Shown piece by piece: positions 1-5,410 of a stretch of 8,007 nt of DNA. The DNA comes from an uncultured Bacilli bacterium. GTDB lineage: Bacteria > Bacillota_I > Bacilli_A > RF39 > UBA660. The notes under the pieces are model-generated. The model was not told the DNA's origin. It did no database searches and worked only from the letters and a program-made list of their open reading frames with translations. Numbering within the stretch: the stretch's first letter is position 1; every line of letters begins with the position of its first letter. The stretch lies in the NCBI GenBank assembly GCA_947587565.1, contig CANPYA010000059.1, forward strand, positions 1 through 8,007. Reading direction: 5' to 3'. The position numbers were made by a program, and so were the translations under genes.

Positions 1-28
1 TAAGACACATCTTCTATCCTATGATTTT

Positions 29-56
29 ATTATAAAATATTACCCCCCCCAGTCAA
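29..56 (-). promoter_or_regulatory. Possible leftward promoter with an eight-G run in its spacer
   Basis: On the minus strand a TTGACT -35 (56 to 51) and a perfect TATAAT -10 (34 to 29) are 16 bases apart. The spacer begins with eight consecutive G (C43-C50 on the plus strand), very unusual in this AT-rich DNA. It would drive a gene beyond the left edge. Just downstream, AGGA and an ATG (10 to 8, minus) could be its ribosome site and start, but too little sequence is present to confirm a gene. The hexamers and G run are seen directly; promoter activity is inferred. Confidence 0.4.
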
Positions 57-124
57 CATTTTTTATTCAAAATCAATTTTTTTATTTTCTTTTTTTGTAT
101 TTTGAAATTTACACATAAAATTTT

Positions 125-153
125 TTGACAAATAATCTGTTTTTTGCTAGAAT
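125..153 (+). promoter_or_regulatory. Sigma-A promoter of the GNAT gene
   Basis: A perfect TTGACA (125-130) is followed after 17 bases by TAGAAT (148-153), preceded by TGC, an extended -10. A T-rich block (about 57-124) lies upstream and could act as an UP element. Transcription would begin near 160. The gene's strong ribosome site AAGGGGTG (170-177) lies 8 bases before the ATG at 186. Confidence 0.8.
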
Positions 154-185
154 AAGCACAGTTTTATTGAAGGGGTGATTATCTT

Positions 186-848
186 ATGACTATTTTTGAA
201 TATATAGATTACAATAAACCTTATTTTTTAGAAGAATTTTTTTATAATAATATGATTCATAAATTATATTTATATAAATCATTTTTTTCTGATGCTCAAA
301 AAGATCAATATTTTTTAAAAATATTTCATTTAACTGAGAAAAAAGAAATTATTTGTGAAGGTTATATTTATTTTTATGTTGATATTCCTACTAAAACAAC
401 ATCTTTTATCGGGGCTTACATCAAACCAGAATATCGCGGTAATGGTTTATCTTCTTTCTTATATGCTTACTGGATTAATTTTTGCCTAGATAAAGATATC
501 ATTCATTTTGATACTAACCCTAAACAAAGAAAACCATTCTTAATCTATAATTTAAAAAAGTTTACTTTTGAAATAATTAATCCTGACTATTATCATAAAA
601 GTCCTTATACAATAAATATTTGTGCTAAAGAAAATGATCGAACTAAATATTTATATTTTCATAATCAAGAATTTGGAAAAGTATTCTCTAAAGGAAAAAT
701 AATGCAAAATGATAATTATGCTTTACTTAATGATATAAGTGCTGATACTTTAGTTTTAGATGATGTCTTATTGTCGACTCCTTACTTTATGCAAGATGAA
801 AATAAAGCTTATAAAAGAAGCCTTCAGATTCAAGAACGATTTAGATAA
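186..848 (+). CDS. GNAT-like acetyltransferase family protein
   Basis: The 220-residue protein has one recognisable signature. Residues 76-90 give a beta strand followed by YRGNGLSS (83-90), matching the acetyl-CoA pyrophosphate-binding R/Q-x-x-G-x-G/A loop of GNAT N-acetyltransferases, then a helix (90-102). KPFLIYNLKKFTFEI (117-131) resembles the late GNAT segment (Y-x-K-x-G-F). GNAT enzymes transfer acetyl groups from acetyl-CoA to an amine; the substrate cannot be told from sequence. The C-terminal 90 residues match no extra domain I know. It has no signal peptide or membrane segment, so it is probably cytoplasmic. The start is supported by AAGGGGTG 8 bases upstream. The gene is a single unit with its own promoter and a terminator overlapping the stop. 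The fold call is moderate; the function is unknown. Confidence 0.7.
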   Translation: MTIFEYIDYNKPYFLEEFFYNNMIHKLYLYKSFFSDAQKDQYFLKIFHLTEKKEIICEGYIYFYVDIPTKTTSFIGAYIKPEYRGNGLSSFLYAYWINFCLDKDIIHFDTNPKQRKPFLIYNLKKFTFEIINPDYYHKSPYTINICAKENDRTKYLYFHNQEFGKVFSKGKIMQNDNYALLNDISADTLVLDDVLLSTPYFMQDENKAYKRSLQIQERFR

Positions 849-861
849 TTGTTCTTTTTTT
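832..861 (+). terminator. Intrinsic terminator overlapping the GNAT stop codon
   Basis: A 10-bp stem (832-841 with 847-856, one G-T pair) closes a 5-base loop, and a T tract runs on to 861. The TAA stop (846-848) lies at the loop/3'-arm junction, so the terminator is built from the last codons of the gene. Confidence 0.8.
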
Positions 862-889
862 ATAAGTATAAATTTATAATTAAAAACCA

Positions 890-909
890 CACTATAAAAT
901 AGTGATAAC
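890..909 (+). promoter_or_regulatory. Inverted repeat and atypical ribosome site before the LigD-type gene
   Basis: CACTAT (890-895) and ATAGTG (899-904) form a perfect 6-bp inverted repeat around AAA, just upstream of the ATG at 910. No AGGAGG-like site exists. The only pairing to the 16S tail is GTGAT (902-906), which matches the outer half of the extended Shine-Dalgarno AGGTGATC; the right arm of the hairpin covers most of it. A TATAAT at 875-880 could be the -10 without a good -35, and TATAAA (893-898) inside the repeat is an alternative that would make the mRNA nearly leaderless. Confidence 0.4.
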
Positions 910-1773
910 ATGAAAAAAGAAAATACAGAATGCGTTATTAATAATATTGTAATTTCTAATCCTCAAAAAATTATTTTTAAAAATCCCAAGATTACTAAAT
1001 TAGATTTAGTTAAATATTATGATAAGATAAGTATAAGAATGCTACCTTATATTAAAAATCGGCTTATTTCAGTGATTCGTATGCCTGATGGGTATGGAGG
1101 AGAAAAATTTTTTAAAAAACATTTAGAAAATAAAAATAAAGGTATTGGTAAGAAGATTTTAAAAAATACCAATGATAATAAAGAAGATTACTATTATATT
1201 AAAAATAGTGAGGGTTTAATTAGTGAAGTGCAAATGAATAGTTATGAATTTCATACTTGGGGAAGTATGGTTAATAGTTTAGAAAAGCCTGATATAATGG
1301 TCTTTGATTTAGATCCTGATGAAAAATTAGATATTAAAAAATTACGAGAGGGAGTTAAAGATTTAAAAAGTATTTTAGATGAATTAAAGGTAAAATCTTA
1401 TTTAAAAACTAGTGGTGGTAAAGGTTATCATATTGTAGTGCCTTTTAAAAATACTATCTCTTGGACTAAATTTAGAAAAATGGCCCGTGATATTGCGGTC
1501 GTAATGGAAACTAAATGGCCCGAAAAATATACTAGTAATATTAGAAAGAAAAATAGAAAAGGTAAAATATTTATTGATTGGGTACGTAATACACGTTCTT
1601 CAACAAGTGTAGCTCCCTACTCGATTAGATTAAGAGATAAATGTTCTGTATCTATGCCTATTAAATGGAGTGAACTAGATAAAGTAAAACCAGATGAAGT
1701 TACCATAGAAGATACTATAAAAAGAAGCAAAAGAAAAGATCCTTGGGAAGGATTATTTGAAAACTTAAATTAA
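910..1773 (+). CDS. Stand-alone LigD-type polymerase/primase domain protein
   Basis: This 287-residue protein is essentially one LigD polymerase (PolDom) module of the archaeo-eukaryotic primase superfamily. In non-homologous end joining such modules add nucleotides, often ribonucleotides, to fill gaps at DNA ends. All core motifs are visible: metal-binding DLDP with D133 and D135; SGGKGYH (168-174), the nucleotide-binding S-G-x-x-G-x-H; third carboxylate D223 in FIDWVRN; EFHTW (113-117); and SVAPYSIR (233-240) and VSMPIKW (247-253), typical of the family. K20 and K30 have the spacing of the two lysines that contact the downstream 5'-phosphate in mycobacterial LigD. It lacks the ligase and nuclease domains of full LigD, and neither ligase nor Ku is encoded nearby. 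Family alignment supports the start at 910 despite the poor ribosome site. The family call is firm; the pathway is inferred. Confidence 0.92.
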   Translation: MKKENTECVINNIVISNPQKIIFKNPKITKLDLVKYYDKISIRMLPYIKNRLISVIRMPDGYGGEKFFKKHLENKNKGIGKKILKNTNDNKEDYYYIKNSEGLISEVQMNSYEFHTWGSMVNSLEKPDIMVFDLDPDEKLDIKKLREGVKDLKSILDELKVKSYLKTSGGKGYHIVVPFKNTISWTKFRKMARDIAVVMETKWPEKYTSNIRKKNRKGKIFIDWVRNTRSSTSVAPYSIRLRDKCSVSMPIKWSELDKVKPDEVTIEDTIKRSKRKDPWEGLFENLN

Positions 1774-1793
1774 ATAATGTAAACAACTTAATT

Positions 1794-1816
1794 TAGCAGA
1801 CAGTGTCTGTTATTTT
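1794..1816 (+). terminator. Short hairpin after the LigD-type gene, possible terminator
   Basis: CAGACA (1797-1802) and TGTCTG (1804-1809) form a perfect inverted repeat around one G, extended outward by a G-T, an A-T and a T-A pair. As RNA it gives an 8-bp stem with a 3-base loop, followed by TTTT (1813-1816). It lies 20 bases past the stop codon and could be a weak terminator. The near-symmetric DNA form could instead be a dimeric regulator site, but no promoter is nearby. Confidence 0.45.
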
Positions 1817-1843
1817 GATAAAAATTATTATTTAGATAAAAGC

Positions 1844-1875
1844 AAAAGGAAGAAATCAACTCTTCCTTTTTAAAA
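1844..1875. terminator. Bidirectional intrinsic terminator
   Basis: AAAAGGAAGA (1844-1853) pairs perfectly with TCTTCCTTTT (1861-1870) around a 7-base loop. T-rich sequence follows the stem on both strands. It sits between the convergent LigD-type gene and tRNA-His, 18 bases past the tRNA 3' end, so it most likely ends the tRNA transcript and backs up termination of the LigD-type gene. Confidence 0.85.
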
Positions 1876-1888
1876 TAAATCTAAATTA

Positions 1889-1965
1889 TGGGGCGGAGTA
1901 AGGGAATCGAACCCTTGCATACCGGAGCCACAATCCGGCGTGTTAACCACTTCACCAACTCCGCC
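1889..1965 (-). tRNA. tRNA-His (anticodon GTG)
   Basis: Read on the minus strand, a full cloverleaf is visible. The acceptor stem GCGGAGT/ACTCCGC is preceded by the extra G at -1 that pairs with discriminator C73, the identity pair of histidine tRNAs. The anticodon stem CCGGA/TCCGG encloses loop TTGTGGC with anticodon GTG. The T arm contains GGTTCGAATCC. The 3' CCA (1891-1889) is genomically encoded. A possible promoter of its own lies just upstream, and a strong terminator follows. It stands alone, not in a tRNA cluster. Confidence 0.97.
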
Positions 1966-1979
1966 ATAACTCAAGTAAA

Positions 1980-2008
1980 ATAATACCAAAAAAATTAATA
2001 AATTGCAA
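1980..2008 (-). promoter_or_regulatory. Possible promoter of tRNA-His
   Basis: On the minus strand TTGCAA (2008-2003) is followed after 17 bases by TATTAT (1985-1980), preceded by TGG, an extended -10. Transcription would start near 1973, 8 bases before the mature tRNA 5' end. The AAA+ gene upstream has its own terminator, which supports a separate tRNA promoter. Confidence 0.5.
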
Positions 2009-2030
2009 TAAAAATAGGCTAATTTTAGCC
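2006..2030 (-). terminator. Intrinsic terminator overlapping the AAA+ stop codon
   Basis: On the minus strand GGCTA/TAGCC (2030-2017) forms a hairpin with a 4-base loop, followed by TATTTTTATT (2016-2007). The TAA stop (2027-2025) lies in the loop region. The stem is short, so efficiency may be modest. Confidence 0.65.
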
Positions 2031-2945
2031 CATATCGTTTAAATTAACATTTTCATTTTGAATAAAGTCTGCAAAATAAACTTTGAATTTTTCAATTTCT
2101 TTGACTCTTACATCATCATAAACACTTTTAGCGTTACAAATCGCTTTATAAAAATGTTTGGTTGTAACTACTTTTTCATTATCATATAAAGCATAAGTAA
2201 AAGCATTAGCGAGAATTGTTAAACAAATATCGGGATAACGACTAGATACTTCATAAATTCTTTTATATTCATCAGTCATATCTACAATAAATCTTAAAAA
2301 TTTCTCGGTTTGATAAGGTTGATAATTTATTTTTACCCCAATTTGTTTTTCTAATTTAGGGATTGTGCCCATTAAAATTTTAACCGTCGTATCTTTATCA
2401 GTTTCTAAAACATCAATCTTTTGAAATCTTCTTAAGAATGCTCTATCCCTTAAAATATAAGCTTCATACTCTTCATTAGTTGTCGCCCCGATCATTTTAA
2501 TAAGGCCTCGGTCAAGACTAGGTTTTAAAAGGTTAGCAAAATCAATACCACCACTTCGATTAACTAAAAGATGGGTTTCATCAATAAATAGAATAGTCTT
2601 TTCTCGGGCCGCTATTTCCCGCATAATAGCATCTAATTTAGATTGCGTATCTTTTTCATTCGTAGCAACCCCAATTAAACTGGCCACATTCATTTTAATA
2701 ACACTCCATCCTTTTAAAGCATCAGGAACATTATTTTTTTGAATTCTATAAGCAAGACCTTCCACAATTGCGGTCTTACCAATACCGGCTTTACCTACTA
2801 AAAGAGCACTTTTTTCGGGAGTTAATAAAGTTAAGATGCATTCTTTTATTTCTTCATCTCTTGCAATCGCCGGATCTGTTATATATTCTTTTTCGGTTAA
2901 ATTTTCGCCATAAACATCAATTAAAGATAAAACTTCTTCATTCAT
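2025..2945 (-). CDS. Single-module Clp/Hsp100-like AAA+ ATPase
   Basis: This 306-residue protein matches the first ATPase module (D1) of ClpA/ClpB/ClpC proteins but lacks the N-domain, middle domain and second ATPase. Visible are Walker A GKAGIGKT (51-58), Walker B ILFIDETH (118-125; D122, E123), sensor-1 region GATTNEEY (153-160), an Arg-finger region LRRF (171-174), and a lid segment SSRYPDI (234-240) corresponding to the R-Y-x-x-D-R-x-x-P-D region of Clp D1. ATP hydrolysis is expected. The pore loop, usually KYRG, reads TNEK (95-98), so ordinary aromatic-paddle threading is doubtful. The start is supported by AGGTGATC 7 bases upstream and an extended -10 (TGC-TATACT, 2976-2968). It is not clpB or clpC, which are about 800 residues. 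It is divergent from the CFI-box gene; its target is unknown. Confidence 0.85.
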   Translation of the reverse strand: MNEEVLSLIDVYGENLTEKEYITDPAIARDEEIKECILTLLTPEKSALLVGKAGIGKTAIVEGLAYRIQKNNVPDALKGWSVIKMNVASLIGVATNEKDTQSKLDAIMREIAAREKTILFIDETHLLVNRSGGIDFANLLKPSLDRGLIKMIGATTNEEYEAYILRDRAFLRRFQKIDVLETDKDTTVKILMGTIPKLEKQIGVKINYQPYQTEKFLRFIVDMTDEYKRIYEVSSRYPDICLTILANAFTYALYDNEKVVTTKHFYKAICNAKSVYDDVRVKEIEKFKVYFADFIQNENVNLNDMG

Positions 2946-2967
2946 TTTTTAGATCACCTACAATAAA

Positions 2968-2976
2968 AGTATAGCA
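2968..2976 (-). promoter_or_regulatory. Extended -10 promoter of the AAA+ gene
   Basis: On the minus strand TGC (2976-2974) directly precedes TATACT (2973-2968), an extended -10 element. No good -35 is seen at 17 bases (TTTTAT). Its upstream region contains the -35 of the divergent CFI-box gene at 2981-2986. Confidence 0.6.
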
Positions 2977-2980
2977 TAAT

Positions 2981-3008
2981 TTGACAAAAAATAAAAATGG
3001 TTTATAAT
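2981..3008 (+). promoter_or_regulatory. Sigma-A promoter of the CFI-box gene
   Basis: Consensus TTGACA (2981-2986) and consensus TATAAT (3003-3008) are separated by 16 bases. A strong ribosome site AAGGGGGA (3026-3033) lies 9 bases before the ATG at 3043. Both hexamers and the ribosome site are close to ideal, suggesting robust expression. Confidence 0.85.
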
Positions 3009-3042
3009 ATATAGTTATATTTTTTAAGGGGGAATTTAAAAA

Positions 3043-3627
3043 ATGGCAAATTACGAAGAAATATGTGGTCATTGTCTATGGTTAGATGAAAAAAATAAAT
3101 CTAGATGGGCTGATGAATATTACTGTAATAAAAAATATCGCGGGGGTTATCATTGTAAGACTGACCGTGGATGTCGTGACTTTGAACTTGATAAAAGTAA
3201 AGTAAGTGAAAATAATCCGGGATGTTATATTACCACTATGGTTTGTGATGTCTTAGGTTATGGGGATAATTGTGAACTACTAACAACTTTAAGAAATTTT
3301 AGAGAAAATTATTTAAAAACTAAACCAGAATATTTACCACTTCTTTTAGAATATGATCAAGTTGGACCAATCATTAGTGAAAATATCAGAAACTTTTCTA
3401 ATAAGATTGACTTAAGTATTCATGCTGTTCAAAAATATTTATATCCATGTTTAATAGCTATTAACAATGAACATTATGAAGACGCTGTTAATATTTATCA
3501 AGAAATGGTTTATTTCTTAAAAGAATTATTTAATATTCCAAATTATACTATAGAAGTTCCTGAAAATATTAATTTAGAAACTCTAGGTAAAGGAAGAGTT
3601 AGAACTTATAATAAAAGTGCCAGTTAA
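3043..3627 (+). CDS. Cys-rich protein with CFI-box domain
   Basis: The 194-residue protein has two parts. Residues 1-48 carry five cysteines (C8, C11, C28, C38, C44) in a C-x2-C ... C ... C-x5-C pattern suggesting a small metal-binding (probably zinc) module. Residues 61-115 resemble the CFI-box domain: a C-[FY]-I-[AT]-T start (CYITT, 61-65), a middle LLTTLRNFRENYL (79-91) like the family's L-R-x-F-R-D-x-Y-L, and an end EYDQVGPIISENI (103-115) like Y-Y-x-x-S-P-x-I-A-x-x-I. CFI-box domains usually sit at the C terminus of diverse bacterial proteins and have no assigned biochemical role. About 75 mostly helical residues follow. It has no signal peptide, so it is probably cytoplasmic. It is divergent from the AAA+ gene. 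The domain match is by eye; the function is unknown. Confidence 0.75.
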   Translation: MANYEEICGHCLWLDEKNKSRWADEYYCNKKYRGGYHCKTDRGCRDFELDKSKVSENNPGCYITTMVCDVLGYGDNCELLTTLRNFRENYLKTKPEYLPLLLEYDQVGPIISENIRNFSNKIDLSIHAVQKYLYPCLIAINNEHYEDAVNIYQEMVYFLKELFNIPNYTIEVPENINLETLGKGRVRTYNKSAS

Positions 3628-3645
3628 TTGACACTTTTTATTTTA
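3613..3645. terminator. Terminator shared by convergent CFI-box and glycosyltransferase genes
   Basis: AAAAGTG (3613-3619) pairs with CACTTTT (3632-3638), followed by one C-A mismatch, three inner pairs and loop TTAA. T-rich tails flank both sides. The TAA stop of the CFI-box gene (3625-3627) lies in the loop. The glycosyltransferase stop is at 3643-3645, so the hairpin can serve both strands. Confidence 0.75.
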
Positions 3646-4719
3646 TTTAAAATTATTTTTAACAAATTTAACTAAGTCTAAAGCCGAATTCTCATTAATT
3701 ATTTTCTTTTGATTAGTAGTTAATTCTTTTTGTAATTTTGGATTATTTAATAATAATTCTAAAGATTTAACTACTTCATCTTCATTGGTGGCTTTTAAAC
3801 TCATTTTATTACTTTCAAAAAAATTAGCATTATAATTTTCAACTCCTGGTATTGGCATCATATGAATTAAAGGTTTATGTAAAGTCGCTACTTCACTAGT
3901 GGTAAGACCGCCGGGTTTGGTAATGATTATATCAGCACTCCCCATATAATCTTGCATATTCGTGGTATATCCCAAAACTAAAAGATTAGTACAATTTAAT
4001 TCTTTTAAAGAGTTATATAATTTTTGATTATTACCACAGATAACAATAAAATAAACTTCGGAAAATTTACTTGTTAATACTTTAGTAAGATCCACCATTT
4101 TACCAAAACCCATACTCCCTGATGTAATTAAAACTTTGGGATACTTTGTTTTGAAATCAATTATTTTGGCTTTTTTAAATTGTGATGCCACTGGTATACC
4201 AAAATGAAGCAATATATCTTTACTTATACCTTTTTTTATAAAATCACTGGCTAATAATTTACTCGGTATAACAAAATAATCGGGATTAGTTTCATTCCAA
4301 AACGGAATACATTCATAATCTGTTGCTACATTGATAAATTTTATCGGATATTCTTTTTTAATCTCGGTTAAGGCCATACTGGGAAATAAATGGGTACAAA
4401 TTATTAAATCATAATGATTATCTTCAATATACTTAATTAATTTTTCTTTACCAAGTTTATTTAAAAGATAAACTGGTGATGTTATGTTAGTTTTGTTATA
4501 AAGTTCGCCAATTTTATAAACTTCTTTAAAAACCATACCTTTTCCTTTAGTAGAGTCTAAATATAATTTTTCAATTAAAGAAGATGCTTTTTCATCAATT
4601 AAATCTAGATAATTTTGATAATGACAGGTGATATTGGCATCCGCAAATTCTTTTTCAATATAATGGGCACAAGCATTATGTCCTCCACCTGTACTACAGG
4701 ATAACACTAATATTTTCAT
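3643..4719 (-). CDS. Processive diacylglycerol beta-glycosyltransferase (UgtP/MGDG synthase-like)
   Basis: The 358-residue protein has the layout of family GT28 lipid glycosyltransferases. These move a sugar from a UDP-sugar (glucose in Bacillus UgtP, galactose in plant MGDG synthase) to diacylglycerol at the inner membrane face. The N-terminal acceptor domain opens with STGGGHNA (9-16), the glycine-rich membrane/lipid-binding loop. FGIPV (173-177) matches the family's G-I-P-V segment before the nucleotide-sugar domain. ITSGSMGFGK (198-207) and ITKPGGLTTSEV (266-277), with PGVENYNANFF (291-301), form the UDP-sugar-binding region. Length is typical. It starts in an ATGA overlap with the upstream CmpB-like gene; GGAG 6 bases before the ATG supports translational coupling. 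Products are probably membrane glycolipids or a lipoteichoic acid anchor. The exact sugar and number of transfers cannot be read from sequence. Confidence 0.88.
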   Translation of the reverse strand: MKILVLSCSTGGGHNACAHYIEKEFADANITCHYQNYLDLIDEKASSLIEKLYLDSTKGKGMVFKEVYKIGELYNKTNITSPVYLLNKLGKEKLIKYIEDNHYDLIICTHLFPSMALTEIKKEYPIKFINVATDYECIPFWNETNPDYFVIPSKLLASDFIKKGISKDILLHFGIPVASQFKKAKIIDFKTKYPKVLITSGSMGFGKMVDLTKVLTSKFSEVYFIVICGNNQKLYNSLKELNCTNLLVLGYTTNMQDYMGSADIIITKPGGLTTSEVATLHKPLIHMMPIPGVENYNANFFESNKMSLKATNEDEVVKSLELLLNNPKLQKELTTNQKKIINENSALDLVKFVKNNFK

Positions 4720-5348
4720 TCGCTACTCCAATTGTTATTAAACATATTTTTTAAATAATCTCTATTAAATGTTTTATCTAATACCTCTTCATATTTATTT
4801 TTAGGAGGTACACCCTTTTCCCAAGCTTTAGCTCTTTCTACCGCACTTATGGTAAGTAATATATCAAACATTAAAAATACTAATAAACAAATCATGACAA
4901 TTTGCCCAACTTTTTTATTTATCTTATCAATTAATTTTTGAATCCAGGGGTAAGCATACTTAATCCAACCCAAACCAAGAAATCCCCAGAAAATAGAATA
5001 CATTAACGCAATCCGACCATTAATATTTAAAAATTTTTCCGAATAATCCCAAGCCGGAAAACCAATAACTAATTCCATACCCCAACTCATAATATATTCT
5101 AAAATTGAACCCCCAATAAAACTTAATAAAAAGACTTTAATTGGAGAATCATCTTTAAATCGATATAAAAGAATGGTAAAAACTACCGCACAAATCCCAT
5201 AAGCAAAATTAAAGGGACCAATTACCACCGCACTATGATTAATTAAGACACCTTTTTTGAAAAAAGTCCATAAAAATTCGATAACATAACCTAAAAGGCT
5301 CGAAAATAAAAAGACATAAAACATATCGTAAAAATTTAACTTCTTCAT
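4716..5348 (-). CDS. CmpB-like multi-spanning membrane protein (putative ABC transporter permease family)
   Basis: The 210-residue integral membrane protein has about five hydrophobic spans (roughly 8-30, 40-62, 69-95, 114-134, 148-168). Sequence landmarks are those of the ABC_trans_CmpB family common in Firmicutes: an early GYVIEFLW (20-27), GGSILEY (79-85), WDYS (100-103), NINGRI (108-113) and SIFWGFLGL (118-126). The family is annotated as a putative ABC permease, but no ATPase gene is nearby and the role is unproven. It is first in an operon with the diacylglycerol glycosyltransferase, overlapping by 4 bases, which suggests a link to membrane lipid handling. A good promoter (TTTACA, 17 bases, TATACT) lies close upstream, predicting a leader of only about 8 bases. 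The ribosome site is the weak AGTGATAAT directly before the ATG. Confidence 0.82.
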   Translation of the reverse strand: MKKLNFYDMFYVFLFSSLLGYVIEFLWTFFKKGVLINHSAVVIGPFNFAYGICAVVFTILLYRFKDDSPIKVFLLSFIGGSILEYIMSWGMELVIGFPAWDYSEKFLNINGRIALMYSIFWGFLGLGWIKYAYPWIQKLIDKINKKVGQIVMICLLVFLMFDILLTISAVERAKAWEKGVPPKNKYEEVLDKTFNRDYLKNMFNNNWSSE

Positions 5349-5363
5349 ATTATCACTAAAAAA

Positions 5364-5392
5364 AGTATAACACGATTAAATGTTATTGTAAA
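5364..5392 (-). promoter_or_regulatory. Promoter of the CmpB/glycosyltransferase operon, very short leader
   Basis: On the minus strand TTTACA (5392-5387) and TATACT (5369-5364) are 17 bases apart. Transcription would start near 5357, only about 8 bases before the ATG at 5348. The -35 lies 18 bases past the transglutaminase-like stop codon, so the two units are separately promoted although on the same strand. AGTGATAATATG (5357-5346) is the start region. Confidence 0.7.
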
Positions 5393-5410
5393 TTAGCGAA
5401 CATTTTTTAA

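Noticed and set aside
57..124. T-rich block as a curved-DNA or replication-origin element
   Set aside because: The T runs are not regularly spaced at a helical repeat, and I saw no DnaA-box cluster. An UP element for the flanking promoter is the simpler reading.
2768..2974. 68-codon plus-strand open frame opposite the AAA+ gene
   Set aside because: It is antisense to the well-supported Walker A region of the AAA+ gene, has no ribosome site and encodes low-complexity sequence.
4716..4719. Possible use of the Mycoplasma code (TGA as Trp)
   Set aside because: Reading TGA as Trp would add only two residues before TAG, so the code is not excluded by length. However, the Trp codons checked are TGG, and the ATGA overlap is a standard coupling arrangement.
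5378..5408. AAATGTT/AACATTT hairpin with a T tail
   Set aside because: The T tail would serve only the plus strand, which has no gene here. On the minus strand no T run follows, so it is not a terminator for the transglutaminase-like gene. It also overlaps the operon promoter.
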